From positions 1 to 64,000 of the forward strand of contig JAUIHS010000021.1 of assembly GCA_030432255.1 (NCBI GenBank): DNA of 64,000 nucleotides, written 5' to 3'. The position numbers were made by a program, and so were the translations under genes. The DNA comes from Phycisphaerae bacterium. Lineage in GTDB: Bacteria; Planctomycetota; Phycisphaerae; Phycisphaerales; UBA1924. Under the pieces are notes generated by a model that saw nothing but the letters and a program-made list of their open reading frames with translations, searched no databases and was not told the DNA's origin. Shown in pieces: positions 46,711 through 55,255 of this stretch (positions within the stretch are counted from its first letter, which is position 1; each line of letters begins with the position of its first letter).

Positions 46711-47823
46711 TCACCCCAGCAACCCAAGCACCCGCGCCGCATCCGGCGTCCCTGCGAAGCCGGCGCCCGTCAGCCCGCCTTCGGTCCGCACCTGCTCAGC
46801 CACAGCACGTTGATGTCGATACGGCGACAGCCCAACCGAATCCCCCGCGGCACCACGAACCACCGCCGCATCACTCAACCGCGACTTGCCGACCAGTCGA
46901 AGCAGTCGCCCCTCGATGGGCGGTGTTGTCACGTCCCAGCCGAAGGACTCAAGGTCCGCGTCCAGGCGCAGCTTCAACGTCGATCCATCGCGCATTGCGA
47001 TCGACAGCGAGTTCGTCGCCAGATCCGCCGTCGCATCAAGTCCGCTGATGCGGTACCCCAGGTCCCGGCCGCGATCAGTGATGGAGTTGTATGCTTCGGT
47101 CGAGGTGTACAGGAAGGATGGACTTCGGGCAGCGGTGAAGTTCTGAGAGCGCAACTCGTGGATGCCATCACCTCGCACGATGTTCCCATCGTCGACGATG
47201 GCTATTGAAACGAACTCGCTGCGTCCAGGCCGAAGAGACCGGATGACGATGCCGGTTCCGGACGTAGTCGCAGTGACTCCAGTAGTTTCAGTGAAGTAGT
47301 TGATGGCAGCCGCAACATCAGCTGTCGCCGTCCCAGACGCGAACGTCAGTTCGCGTTGGCCAGCGGTCCCTTCTATCCGGAACGCAAACTCGTCATTCGC
47401 CGAACCCAGATCCAGGTACGGCACACCAAACGACAGATACAGCCCCCCCGGCTGCGCCGAGTGCACGAACTCGCCGACCGCCTCAAACACCTCATTCGGT
47501 CCCAGCACCCGGTCAAGCCGATATCCGTCAACCGCCTCGTGCCGGAACTGCACGTCATACGCGCCGCCCCGATCGAAGGCCGCCGCGGCGAACGAGTTCA
47601 GCGCCCGCAGATCGCCGACGTACGACCCCGCTTCCGCGATCGACCGCTGCACATCGGCAAGCTGAGCCGTCGAGCGGTCCACGTCATCCCGGACCCGACC
47701 GAGCGTTTCCTCGACGGCCGCGAGAGCAACGCCGGTGCCTGTCTGTCCGTGGGTGTCCGCTCGTGCGGAGGATGCGAGGCGCTGGAGCAGCGTCGAGGAA
47801 CCCGGAAATCGCACGTCAGTCAT
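46711..47823 (-). CDS. Orphan flagellin-like protein
   Basis: The 370-residue product shares the flagellin insert module with the flagellins at 27-30 kb: LDLGSANDEFAFRIEG, ELTFASGTATADVAAAINYF, SEFVSIAIVDDGNIVRGDGI and a DRGRDLGYRISGLDATAD part matching their DFGQDVSATINGIVA. It lacks the TRINTNV...RLSTGLRINRG D0/D1 helices, having a different N-terminus (VRFPGSSTLLQRLASSARAD) with a coiled helix near 35-70. It ends ARVLGLLG, echoing the flagellin VLQLLG terminus. It may be a minor filament, cap or FlgL-like protein, or a decayed flagellin. The start follows AGGGAG. Confidence 0.75.
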   Translation of the reverse strand: MTDVRFPGSSTLLQRLASSARADTHGQTGTGVALAAVEETLGRVRDDVDRSTAQLADVQRSIAEAGSYVGDLRALNSFAAAAFDRGGAYDVQFRHEAVDGYRLDRVLGPNEVFEAVGEFVHSAQPGGLYLSFGVPYLDLGSANDEFAFRIEGTAGQRELTFASGTATADVAAAINYFTETTGVTATTSGTGIVIRSLRPGRSEFVSIAIVDDGNIVRGDGIHELRSQNFTAARSPSFLYTSTEAYNSITDRGRDLGYRISGLDATADLATNSLSIAMRDGSTLKLRLDADLESFGWDVTTPPIEGRLLRLVGKSRLSDAAVVRGAAGDSVGLSPYRHQRAVAEQVRTEGGLTGAGFAGTPDAARVLGLLG

Positions 47824-48001
47824 GAGAACTCCCTTTCTGAAGCGATGGAGATTTCATCGACGGGCGTCCCGCCGCGACTTCGAGAATCCGCGGCGTCTCG
47901 ATCCCCCCCTCGCCCGGGGGACCGGGTCTCTGCCGACTTCTGCTTGCCTCCCGGCCATTTGCACGATGTAATCTGGTGGGGCACACACCAGCAGGGGATC
48001 C

Positions 48002-48784
48002 ATGCGCAAGAAGGGACCAGCTCTGTACGAACTCATCCGCGACCGCCATCGCGCGGAGTCGTACACTGCGCCGGCCCCCGGACCGGGTCCCGAGCCTGAC
48101 AGCGACTCTGATGTCCGCGTCGCGCACTGGCTGAGCCCCGGACGCACGGTCCGCGTCCCGATGGGCTACTTCTTCTTCGGCGTCGGCCTGCTTCTGATCG
48201 TGGCCTGGGGTGCGTACGCGATCGGATTCCATCGGGCCGAGACGATCGGCGAGCAGCGCCTCCAGGAACAGGCGTCAGACCAGTTCAATGACCAGTTCAA
48301 CAATGTCCGAGACCCGCTCAGTGACCTGCCCCGGAATCCGGATCTCCTCAACAACGACCGCGGCCAGACCGAACAGAATGCAAGCAAAACGAACGAGACC
48401 CGCGAGCAGACGCCGCCGCCTCGGACAAACAACCGGGAGTTGAGGACCGGTCTGCACCTCGTTGAAGACCCCGGACTGGCGGGCGATCCCCGCGAGGAGG
48501 GGATGAATTACTACCAGCTCATGACCTCATCCAACCACGATGAGGTTGTTCGGGCCGCCGAGTTCCTGAATGACAACGGTCTGACAGTTGCAGTCGCCCG
48601 CGTTCGCAGTAACAATAGTCGGCCCAACTACGTGCTCCAGGTCATCAAGCCCTTCCCGGGTACCCCCGAGCGGTCGGCTGAGGGTCGGCAGTTCAAGGAG
48701 CAGCTTCAGCAGTTGGGGCGGACGTACAGGCGCGACCACAGCGGTGTGGACTTCGACAGCCTGTACCCTGTGAAGTTCCAATGA
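48002..48784 (+). CDS. Single-span membrane protein with SPOR-like C-terminal domain
   Basis: The 260-residue product begins MRKKGPALYELIRDR, has a transmembrane segment at about 53-75 (GYFFFGVGLLLIVAWGAYAI), a 90-residue polar Asn/Gln-rich linker, and a C-terminal ~85-residue alpha/beta part (YYQLMTSSNHDEVVRAAEFL, YVLQVIKPFPG) with the spacing of a SPOR-like peptidoglycan-binding fold. The SPOR call is by pattern only. The RKKGPALYELIR start resembles a recurring Planctomycete N-terminal motif. It is followed by a small basic protein gene. Confidence 0.6.
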   Translation: MRKKGPALYELIRDRHRAESYTAPAPGPGPEPDSDSDVRVAHWLSPGRTVRVPMGYFFFGVGLLLIVAWGAYAIGFHRAETIGEQRLQEQASDQFNDQFNNVRDPLSDLPRNPDLLNNDRGQTEQNASKTNETREQTPPPRTNNRELRTGLHLVEDPGLAGDPREEGMNYYQLMTSSNHDEVVRAAEFLNDNGLTVAVARVRSNNSRPNYVLQVIKPFPGTPERSAEGRQFKEQLQQLGRTYRRDHSGVDFDSLYPVKFQ

Positions 48785-48824
48785 CCTCGATGCACCGGGG
48801 TTTCAGACAGACAAGGGGTAGGCG

Positions 48825-48998
48825 ATGAGCCTCGACAGCAGTTTGAAGACAGCCGGCAACCTCGTGCAGCATCGCAACGTCCTGACCCGGGCGGAGCGCC
48901 TCGAGAAGCTCAAGGAAACCAAGGGCTACGACCCCAAGAAGCAGCCGGTCATCGGTCTGCCCAAGACGGCCAATCGCAAGGCCGGCGTCGGTCGCTGA
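48825..48998 (+). CDS. Small basic protein of the Planctomycetes/Verrucomicrobia/Chlamydiae type
   Basis: A 57-residue ORF reads MSLDSSLKTAGNLVQHRNVL, then TRAERLEKLKETKGYDPKKQ and a GLPKTANRKAGVG end. The SLK..NLVxHRNVLTRAERxxxL pattern is the family of short basic proteins conserved in the PVC group; its role is unknown, but the basic charge suggests RNA or ribosome contact. It is too short for many gene callers. It lies 40 bp after the SPOR-like gene. Confidence 0.8.
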   Translation: MSLDSSLKTAGNLVQHRNVLTRAERLEKLKETKGYDPKKQPVIGLPKTANRKAGVGR

Positions 48999-49075
48999 TC
49001 CCGGTTTCAACTTCAGACATCCTCCGGCAGTAGCAGGGCACCCCCAGGGGCAACGGGGCGGGCGGGAGTTGTCGT

Positions 49076-50233
49076 ATGGACATGTCACGCCTCATTGCAG
49101 ACCGTTGCAGCGCGATCGATGCGTCCGGCATTCGACGCGTCTTCGAACTCGGTGCACGCCTCACCGACCCCATCAACCTGTCCATCGGTCAGCCGGACTT
49201 CCCGGTTCCCGATCCGATCAAGGATGCCGCCGTCAAGGCCATCCAGTCCAACCACAACGGCTACTCGATGACGCAGGGCATCACGCCCCTCATCAGACGC
49301 ATTCGCGAACACCTCACCGCCACACTCCAGTGGCCCGATGCGCCGGATGACATCGGTGTCTTCGTGACCTCGGGAACCTCCGGCGGCCTCCTCCTCGCCG
49401 TGCTCGCAACCCTCAATCCCGGGGATGAGATCATCATCCCCGATCCCTACTTCGTCGCCTACCCGCACATGGCGACGCTCGCCGGCGCCCGCGCCGTCAT
49501 CTGCGATACCTACCCCGACTTTCGCATGACCGCCGAACGCATCGAACCACTCATCACCGAGCGCACGAAGATCGTGCTTCTCAACACACCCTCCAATCCC
49601 TGCGGCGTCGTCCTGCCACAGGCCGAATGCGAGAAGGTGCGGGATCTCTGCCGCGAACGCGGTCTCCTGCTCATCGCCGATGAGATCTATGACGAGTTCT
49701 GCTACAGCGATGCACGCGACAGCGGCCACTGCCCCTCGGCCGCTCGTGGCGAGTCCGGCTGGCAGGGCACGCTGCTCATTCGGGGCTTCGGCAAGACCTA
49801 TGGCTGCACCGGTTGGCGGATGGGGTACGCCGCGGGCCCGAAGGCGCTGATCGAAGAGATGGCGAAGCTTCAGCAGTACACGTTCGTGTGCGCGCCGATG
49901 CCGTTGCAGCACGGTTGCATGGCGACATTCGATGTTGACATGGAGCCGACGGTGGCGCGTTACCAGCAGCGTCGGGACAAGGTGGTTGCGACCCTGGGCG
50001 AGGTGACGGATGTGACGACGCCGGGCGGCGCCTTCTACGCATTCGCGCGGGTGCCGGAGCATCTTGGATTGACAGGCATGCAGTTCTGTGAGCGGGCCCT
50101 GGAACGAAACGTGATGATCATTCCCGGCGGCGTCTTCTCCGAGCGCGACACCCATGTGCGCCTGAGTTTCGCGACGGCGGAAGCCAAGTTGGAACAGGGC
50201 GTCGAGATTCTGCGCGAACTGATGGCGAGCTAG
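49076..50233 (+). CDS. PLP-dependent class I/II aminotransferase
   Basis: The 385-residue enzyme has NLSIGQPDFPVPDPIKDAAV, the GYSMTQGITPLIRRIREHL region, DEIIIPDPYFVAYP, NTPSNPCGVV, ADEIYDEF and the PLP lysine in RGFGKTYGCTGWRMGY (near residue 242), ending with R in THVRLSFA. It belongs to the aspartate/aromatic aminotransferase fold; the substrate is not determined. Its lysine context GFGKTYG differs slightly from the common SFSKTF. It starts behind GGCGGGCGGGAG. Confidence 0.9.
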   Translation: MDMSRLIADRCSAIDASGIRRVFELGARLTDPINLSIGQPDFPVPDPIKDAAVKAIQSNHNGYSMTQGITPLIRRIREHLTATLQWPDAPDDIGVFVTSGTSGGLLLAVLATLNPGDEIIIPDPYFVAYPHMATLAGARAVICDTYPDFRMTAERIEPLITERTKIVLLNTPSNPCGVVLPQAECEKVRDLCRERGLLLIADEIYDEFCYSDARDSGHCPSAARGESGWQGTLLIRGFGKTYGCTGWRMGYAAGPKALIEEMAKLQQYTFVCAPMPLQHGCMATFDVDMEPTVARYQQRRDKVVATLGEVTDVTTPGGAFYAFARVPEHLGLTGMQFCERALERNVMIIPGGVFSERDTHVRLSFATAEAKLEQGVEILRELMAS

Positions 50234-50514
50234 CCGCGGCGACGTTTCTGCCCTGGGAATCGGCGCCACACGATCAAGAAACGCAGTTTCGTTCGCGGGG
50301 TCTTGGTTGCGTGGGCACCCACAATATCTCGTAGACCTGCCGGGATATTTTGCGACGGTCATACATGACCCATTTACATCTGGGCAATCAAACTGTGAAT
50401 TTGGGTTCCATTTGATCTTGCATTTTCGCAATGAATCCCCGATTGTCGACCGAGATCAGTTATGCGTTCCGCGTATTTGATCGTGGGTCTTGAGGGCGGG
50501 CGAGAAGGAGCTAA
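50234..50514. other. Relatively AT-rich gap before the HTH gene pair
   Basis: No coding region is supported. The stretch 50300-50470 is clearly less GC-rich than its surroundings, with runs such as GGGATATTTTGCG and a small hairpin TTGC-N6-GCAA near 50424. It should hold the promoter of the HTH gene but no consensus element was clear. The base composition hints at a regulatory island or recent acquisition. Confidence 0.4.
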
Positions 50515-51765
50515 GTGAGCTTGAATCGCCAGTGCCAGAAGCTTGAGCAGATGTTCGAACTGGCCCGCATTGCGCGGGGCTGGAATCGTACGCAGCTCGC
50601 TCAGGCGCTGGGGCGTGACCCATCGAGAATGGTCCCGCCGTCGGGCAATCCGAAACTTGACGTCGTCGTGAAACTCGCCCGCGTGCTGGAATGGCCCGTG
50701 GGCGATGTTGTTGAGGCACTGTACGACGGCGACTCGGACGACCTCGATCTGATCATCGGTCAGCAGGTTGATACCACCATCGAGGACCGCATGGCGGGGC
50801 TGGATGGTGATGGGTTGTATGAGTTGGCGTTGGAGTTGCGATCAACCGGGCGGAATCACGATGTCATCGCTGTGGCTCGGCGAATGAGAGAGGTCGGTTC
50901 CGTTCAGAATATCGGCGAGGGTTGGTCCTTCGAAGCCGTGAGTTGGAACTTTCTTGGCCGCTTTGTCCAGTGTATGGAAGCAGCAAGTCATGGATTGGCT
51001 GTTACGGGTCTCCCTGTCTGGCTCAGACAGAACCTCACATTCAATCTCGCTGAGGCCCTTTATGCGTTGTGGCGACTTCCTCTGTCGCTCGCGCTCTGTG
51101 ATAGACTGCTGCGTGACATACCGGATCCGGGCGAGAGCGGGTCGAGAGCCGATCTGCACCATGTCATATTGACGACGGTCCTGCGCGGTAAAGTGCTGCG
51201 TGTGCTCGGGCCGCAGGCCAATGATTCTACGATGCTTGAGACTGCTCGTGCCGACTTCGAGCGCGCCGTTCTGATGTGCGATGAACACCAAGGGATCTCG
51301 GGCACACAACTACACGCGAGGCTCCTTGAGAGTGAAGTTGGGCTTCAGTCTGTTCTTGTTGATCTCGGCTCGCTCGGAGTCGAGGACTTCATTGACGATC
51401 TGATGAAGCGACTCGATCGTCACCTGGACCTTGACGCTATCGACGTCGCGCTCGCGGAAGCTGTCGGTTGGGCGTGTGTATTCGGATGTGAAGTTGCAAA
51501 TCGACATCTTGTTGGCGAGCGGAAGAGTCGAGTCCTTGGAGTTCTCTCCAACAAGGTCGTAGAAGTCGCTGAGGCTATCGATCATTGGCTTCTTCGCGAG
51601 CGGGCGCTCTCGTTGCAATTCTCGACGTGTGAATCGGGAACTTCCCCCACGTTGGCGATCGACGATGCGGATCGGGCAACGATTGTTGCAACGATGGGAC
51701 GGTTCCCGCATTTCCGCTCCGTTGCATGGAGCCTCCTTGAGCCCCGGGATGAGGGGTGGGCTTGA
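50515..51765 (+). CDS. XRE-type HTH protein with helical repeat body, paralogue A
   Basis: The 416-residue product starts at a GTG behind AAGGAG. Residues 10-65 form a Cro/CI-like HTH (LEQMFELARIARGWNRTQLA, then QALGRDPSRMVPPSGNP). The body is helical with TPR-like spacing (MAGLDGDGLYELALELR, NVIAVARRMRE-type, AEALYALWRLPLSLALC). Paralogue B at 52.3 kb matches throughout, including the DGDGLYELA and GCEVANRHLVGERKSR/GCQVAQRHLTGPDRAR motifs. It is probably a transcriptional regulator with a protein- or peptide-sensing domain; that role is inference. Confidence 0.75.
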   Translation: MSLNRQCQKLEQMFELARIARGWNRTQLAQALGRDPSRMVPPSGNPKLDVVVKLARVLEWPVGDVVEALYDGDSDDLDLIIGQQVDTTIEDRMAGLDGDGLYELALELRSTGRNHDVIAVARRMREVGSVQNIGEGWSFEAVSWNFLGRFVQCMEAASHGLAVTGLPVWLRQNLTFNLAEALYALWRLPLSLALCDRLLRDIPDPGESGSRADLHHVILTTVLRGKVLRVLGPQANDSTMLETARADFERAVLMCDEHQGISGTQLHARLLESEVGLQSVLVDLGSLGVEDFIDDLMKRLDRHLDLDAIDVALAEAVGWACVFGCEVANRHLVGERKSRVLGVLSNKVVEVAEAIDHWLLRERALSLQFSTCESGTSPTLAIDDADRATIVATMGRFPHFRSVAWSLLEPRDEGWA

Positions 51766-51766
51766 C

Positions 51767-52210
51767 ATGCGGTGCCACGTGCCAATGTTCAGCGCCGCAC
51801 TCGTGGCATTTGGCGCTCAGGTTGTCAACGCGGCCGCTGTCGGCAATGGACTGTCTGAGTTCCTGCCGGGCGGACTGATTGCTGGTGGAGGAGACCCCAT
51901 CCGCCCGCTCCAAACCCCCAAGCACCACTTCTCATCGATGCACATCGAGTTGCTGCCCGTCAAGCCGGCCAGTGATCTTCGCGATCTCGTCCTGTTCGGC
52001 GACCACGCGCCCAGCAAGTCACCCGTCGCGCCCGAGTTCGAGTTTGATCTTCCGACCGAACGCCCCGGTGCGAATCCATGGACGCCCGCGTCCGACACCC
52101 CGGAGCGCAGCCATGCGGGGTCCTTCAACTCGGTCCCCACGCCAGGGCCCACCGCCCTCGTCGTGATCGCCGCGGCTGCTGTTGCCACGCCGCGTCGCCG
52201 GCGGGGCTGA
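51767..52210 (+). CDS. Small exported protein with PEP-CTERM-like sorting tail
   Basis: The 147-residue ORF begins 2 bp after the stop of the HTH gene. It has an N-terminal hydrophobic signal (MFSAALVAFGAQVVNAAA) and a C-terminal PTPGPTALVVIAAAAVATPR-plus-RRRG tail: a P-x-P-G motif, hydrophobic span and Arg cluster as in exosortase-sorted proteins. The middle is polar (IELLPVKPASDLRDLVLFGD, FEFDLPTERPG) and unlike known domains. The protein would be delivered to the cell surface. It lies between two paralogous HTH genes. Confidence 0.65.
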   Translation: MRCHVPMFSAALVAFGAQVVNAAAVGNGLSEFLPGGLIAGGGDPIRPLQTPKHHFSSMHIELLPVKPASDLRDLVLFGDHAPSKSPVAPEFEFDLPTERPGANPWTPASDTPERSHAGSFNSVPTPGPTALVVIAAAAVATPRRRRG

Positions 52211-52303
52211 TACACCAACCCACAAGAATTCTTTCACATGTATCGTCGAGCGCACTTTATGTGTGCTATGACTCTTGGAGTGTCTGAACCAGGAGCGGCA
52301 TGA

Positions 52304-53764
52304 GTGGGTGACGATCGTCGAAGTCAGAAGTTACAACAGTTGTTCGAAGAGGCGTGCGCAGCCCGCGGCTGGAGCCGGACACAACTGGCCAATGCCCTCG
52401 GCCGCGATCCCTCGCGTCTGGGACCTGCGTCAGGTAACCCGAAGATCGATCTCGTGGTGGCCTTGGCGAGCGTCCTGCAGCGCCCGTTAGCGGATGTCGT
52501 GCGCGACTTGGCAGCGGAGCAGGCTGATGGTCTGCCTCTCATCCTGCCCGGCGGAGTGGACCCTGAACTTGAGCAACGCATGGACGGGCTTGACGGCGAC
52601 GGGCTGTATGAATTGGCAATGGAACAACGCAGAAGAGGTGCGAACATAGATGTGATTGTGGTCTCGCGGCGATACCGGTCGGTGGCCGACGATCCGGAGA
52701 GCTTGTCCACATCGATTGCGATTGAGTGCGTCGGTTGGATGACGCTCGGTCGATACACAGAGGCATTGGAAGTGGCGAAGAGGGGGCTCTTGGTTGAGAG
52801 TGCCCCGAAGTGGTTGCGCGAGAATCATCAGGTCAACGCGGCGAACTGTCTATACCTACTCTGGCGGCTCACGGAAGCCCTGAACATCTGCTCAGATCTG
52901 CTGGATAGACTGCCAGTTCCGAGTTCCTCACATGCTGCTGACTTGAACCACCGGATTGGTGGACTCTATGTGAGAGGCAATGTCCTTAGGCGCCTCATGA
53001 GTCGGGAGAGAAGTCGAGAACGGGAGTTTGCATTGCGAGCTCTCTCCGATCTGACAGCGTGCGTCGCCCTGTCTGCCGAGCATCCATTTGGTCCACAGGG
53101 CGGTGTCCGAAGCGCTATATGTCGCTATGCCATCTTGCAAGTCTCAGTCGTTCTCGGTGAGTTGAGCCCATCTGATGCCATTCACTCTCTACTTGAAGGA
53201 CTTGAGGCCGACGGAACAAGTGAACACAACTGCACCCTCGAAGCCCTCGCCTGGTCCTGCATCATCGGATGCCAGGTCGCACAGCGACACCTCACCGGTC
53301 CCGACCGCGCGCGTACGCTCGCCATCTTCCTCAACAAGATCATCGAGATCGCAGATCATCTCTCCCACGCCGCTTTCTTAGCGATCGCTACCGAACTCGA
53401 AATCGCGCTCGCTGAGGAAGAAGGCGGCAACGTCTTCGAGTCACTCCTCCTCGATGCCGAAGATGAGCGACTCATCGCCATCGGGATGGGAGGGCTGCCC
53501 TCCTTCAGAAGCCGCGGCCTTCGGCTCCTCAGGCTCGACGACCCCGAGGCAGGTCCCGCCGATCGCCTGGAGCGGCTGCTTGATCTGGCGTGCCTTGTGA
53601 AGCGCATCGGCCGCGGAAACCTTGCGCGTCTCCTCGACCGGCATCCCTCCCGGCTGGTTCCGGCCTCTGGGGTTTCGACCTTGGACTTTACAATCCGCCT
53701 GGCGCACATCCTCGGTTGGTCTCCGGCAGACACAATCGAGACCCTGCTACCTGCCGATGGTTGA
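52304..53764 (+). CDS. XRE-type HTH protein with a second C-terminal HTH-like region, paralogue B
   Basis: The 486-residue protein starts at GTG (52304) with AGGAG nine bases upstream. Its N-terminal HTH reads RGWSRTQLANALGRDPSRLG (near residues 20-40). The last 60 residues repeat it: RIGRGNLARLLDRHPSRLVP near residue 440, followed by SGVSTLDFTIRLAHILGWSP in parallel with the N-terminal SGNPKIDLVVALASVLQRP. The middle is a helical repeat body homologous to paralogue A. Having HTH-like units at both ends is unusual and not seen in A, which ends earlier. Confidence 0.75.
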   Translation: MGDDRRSQKLQQLFEEACAARGWSRTQLANALGRDPSRLGPASGNPKIDLVVALASVLQRPLADVVRDLAAEQADGLPLILPGGVDPELEQRMDGLDGDGLYELAMEQRRRGANIDVIVVSRRYRSVADDPESLSTSIAIECVGWMTLGRYTEALEVAKRGLLVESAPKWLRENHQVNAANCLYLLWRLTEALNICSDLLDRLPVPSSSHAADLNHRIGGLYVRGNVLRRLMSRERSREREFALRALSDLTACVALSAEHPFGPQGGVRSAICRYAILQVSVVLGELSPSDAIHSLLEGLEADGTSEHNCTLEALAWSCIIGCQVAQRHLTGPDRARTLAIFLNKIIEIADHLSHAAFLAIATELEIALAEEEGGNVFESLLLDAEDERLIAIGMGGLPSFRSRGLRLLRLDDPEAGPADRLERLLDLACLVKRIGRGNLARLLDRHPSRLVPASGVSTLDFTIRLAHILGWSPADTIETLLPADG

Positions 53765-53809
53765 GTCTGGTTTTTCCCGCCCATCCGGCAGATTTCTCTT
53801 GGATCAATA

Positions 53810-53831
53810 AGTTAGTAAGTATAAACTAACT
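53810..53831. promoter_or_regulatory. Perfect AT-rich operator-like palindrome before the FAD enzyme
   Basis: AGTTAGT (53810-53816) and ACTAACT (53825-53831) are perfect 7-bp arms with an 8-nt spacer, ending 2 bp before the ATG at 53834. The base composition contrasts sharply with the genes on both sides. Similar TTAGT-N-ACTAA sites are typical of TetR-family repressors; no tetR gene is in the window. Confidence 0.6.
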
Positions 53832-53833
53832 GT

Positions 53834-55255
53834 ATGGATCCCGCTGCCCTCGTATCCGTCAACGACGTCCACTCGCGGCTCAACCCCACCCGGATGCGCG
53901 TCCAACGGCCACGGAGAGCGCGGGAAGTCGCAGATCTCATCCGAACCACCACCGGGCCCGTCGCCATCTGCGGCGGACGCCACGCCATGGGCGGACAACA
54001 GTTCGCCGATCACGCCACACTCATCGACACGCGCGATCTCGACCGGATCATCGAACTCGATCACGAGCGCGGCCACGTCCGCGCTCAGGCCGGCATCCAG
54101 TGGCCGGCACTCATCAACGGCATACTCGCGATCCAACGCGATGCCTGCCCCGACCGCCCGCCACGCTGGGGCATCGCCCAGAAGCAAACCGGGGCCGACA
54201 CCCTCTCACTCGGGGGATCCCTGGCAGCGAACATCCATGGGCGCGGCCTCCTCATGTCGCCGATCGTCGCCGACGTCCAGGCATTCACGCTCGTCGATGC
54301 CCGAGGAGATGCGCACCGGTGCAGCCGCGAAGAAAACCGCGACCTCTTCAATCTCGCAATCGGCGGCTACGGGCTCTTCGGCGTGATCACGGAAGTCACG
54401 CTTCGACTCGCGCCCCGGCGCACACTGAGGCGCGTCGTGCGCATCATCGATATCGAAGATGCCGTCCACGCCGCGGAACGGCGCATCAACGAAGGATTCA
54501 CGTATGGCGACTTCCAGTTCGACGTTGATCCCCGATCTCCGGACTTCCTGACCCGCGGGGTCTTCAGCGGCTACTGCCCGGTCGAGGGTGATCCTGTCCC
54601 GCCGAAGAACCAGCGAATGCTCTCGGCAGAGGACTGGATCGATCTGCTGACACTCGCTCACACCGACAAGACACAAGCCTTCACCCGCTACGCGCAGCAC
54701 TACCTCGCGACCGACGGACAACTCTACATGTCCGACACACACCAACTCAGTACCTATGTCGACGATTACCACGAAGAAGTCGACCGACGGACCGGTGCGC
54801 AGTGCCCCGGTTCGGAGATGATCACCGAACTCTACGTCCCGCCCGATGCGCTCGTGGAGTTCCTGTACGCCGCCGCGGCATACCTCACCGAACGCCGCAC
54901 GCCCGTGATTTACGGCACCATCCGCCTGATCCAACCGGACCTCGAAACCGTCATGGCATGGGCGCGGCAGCGGTTCGCGTGCGTCATCTTCAACTTGCAC
55001 ATCGACCATGACCGCCAGGCGATCGATCACGCGGCTGAGTCGTTCCGCGGACTCATCAATCTGGCCATCTCTCATGGCGGCAGCTACTACCTGACCTATC
55101 ACCACTTCGCGACACCGTCTCAACTCGAGGCCTGTTATCCGCGGGTGCACTCATTCTTCGCCGCGAAGCGCAGATTCGATCCCGGGGAGCGCTTCCAGAG
55201 CGACTGGTACCGACACTACCGGGCACACTTCGAGCATGCTCCCCATCAGACGTGA
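53834..55255 (+). CDS. FAD-binding oxidoreductase (VAO/PCMH type)
   Basis: The 473-residue enzyme has a PCMH FAD-binding N-terminal domain: RRAREVADLIRTTTGPVAIC, GGRHAMGGQQF near residue 47 (the place of the flavin-linked His in the GGGHS family), AQAGIQWPALINGI, TLSLGGSLAANIHGRG and GGYGLFGVITEVTLRLAP. The C-terminal part holds the substrate domain. The relatives oxidise sugars, polyols or hydroxy acids; the substrate is unknown. The next gene starts before its stop, so both are one operon under the palindrome at 53810. Confidence 0.85.
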   Translation: MDPAALVSVNDVHSRLNPTRMRVQRPRRAREVADLIRTTTGPVAICGGRHAMGGQQFADHATLIDTRDLDRIIELDHERGHVRAQAGIQWPALINGILAIQRDACPDRPPRWGIAQKQTGADTLSLGGSLAANIHGRGLLMSPIVADVQAFTLVDARGDAHRCSREENRDLFNLAIGGYGLFGVITEVTLRLAPRRTLRRVVRIIDIEDAVHAAERRINEGFTYGDFQFDVDPRSPDFLTRGVFSGYCPVEGDPVPPKNQRMLSAEDWIDLLTLAHTDKTQAFTRYAQHYLATDGQLYMSDTHQLSTYVDDYHEEVDRRTGAQCPGSEMITELYVPPDALVEFLYAAAAYLTERRTPVIYGTIRLIQPDLETVMAWARQRFACVIFNLHIDHDRQAIDHAAESFRGLINLAISHGGSYYLTYHHFATPSQLEACYPRVHSFFAAKRRFDPGERFQSDWYRHYRAHFEHAPHQT

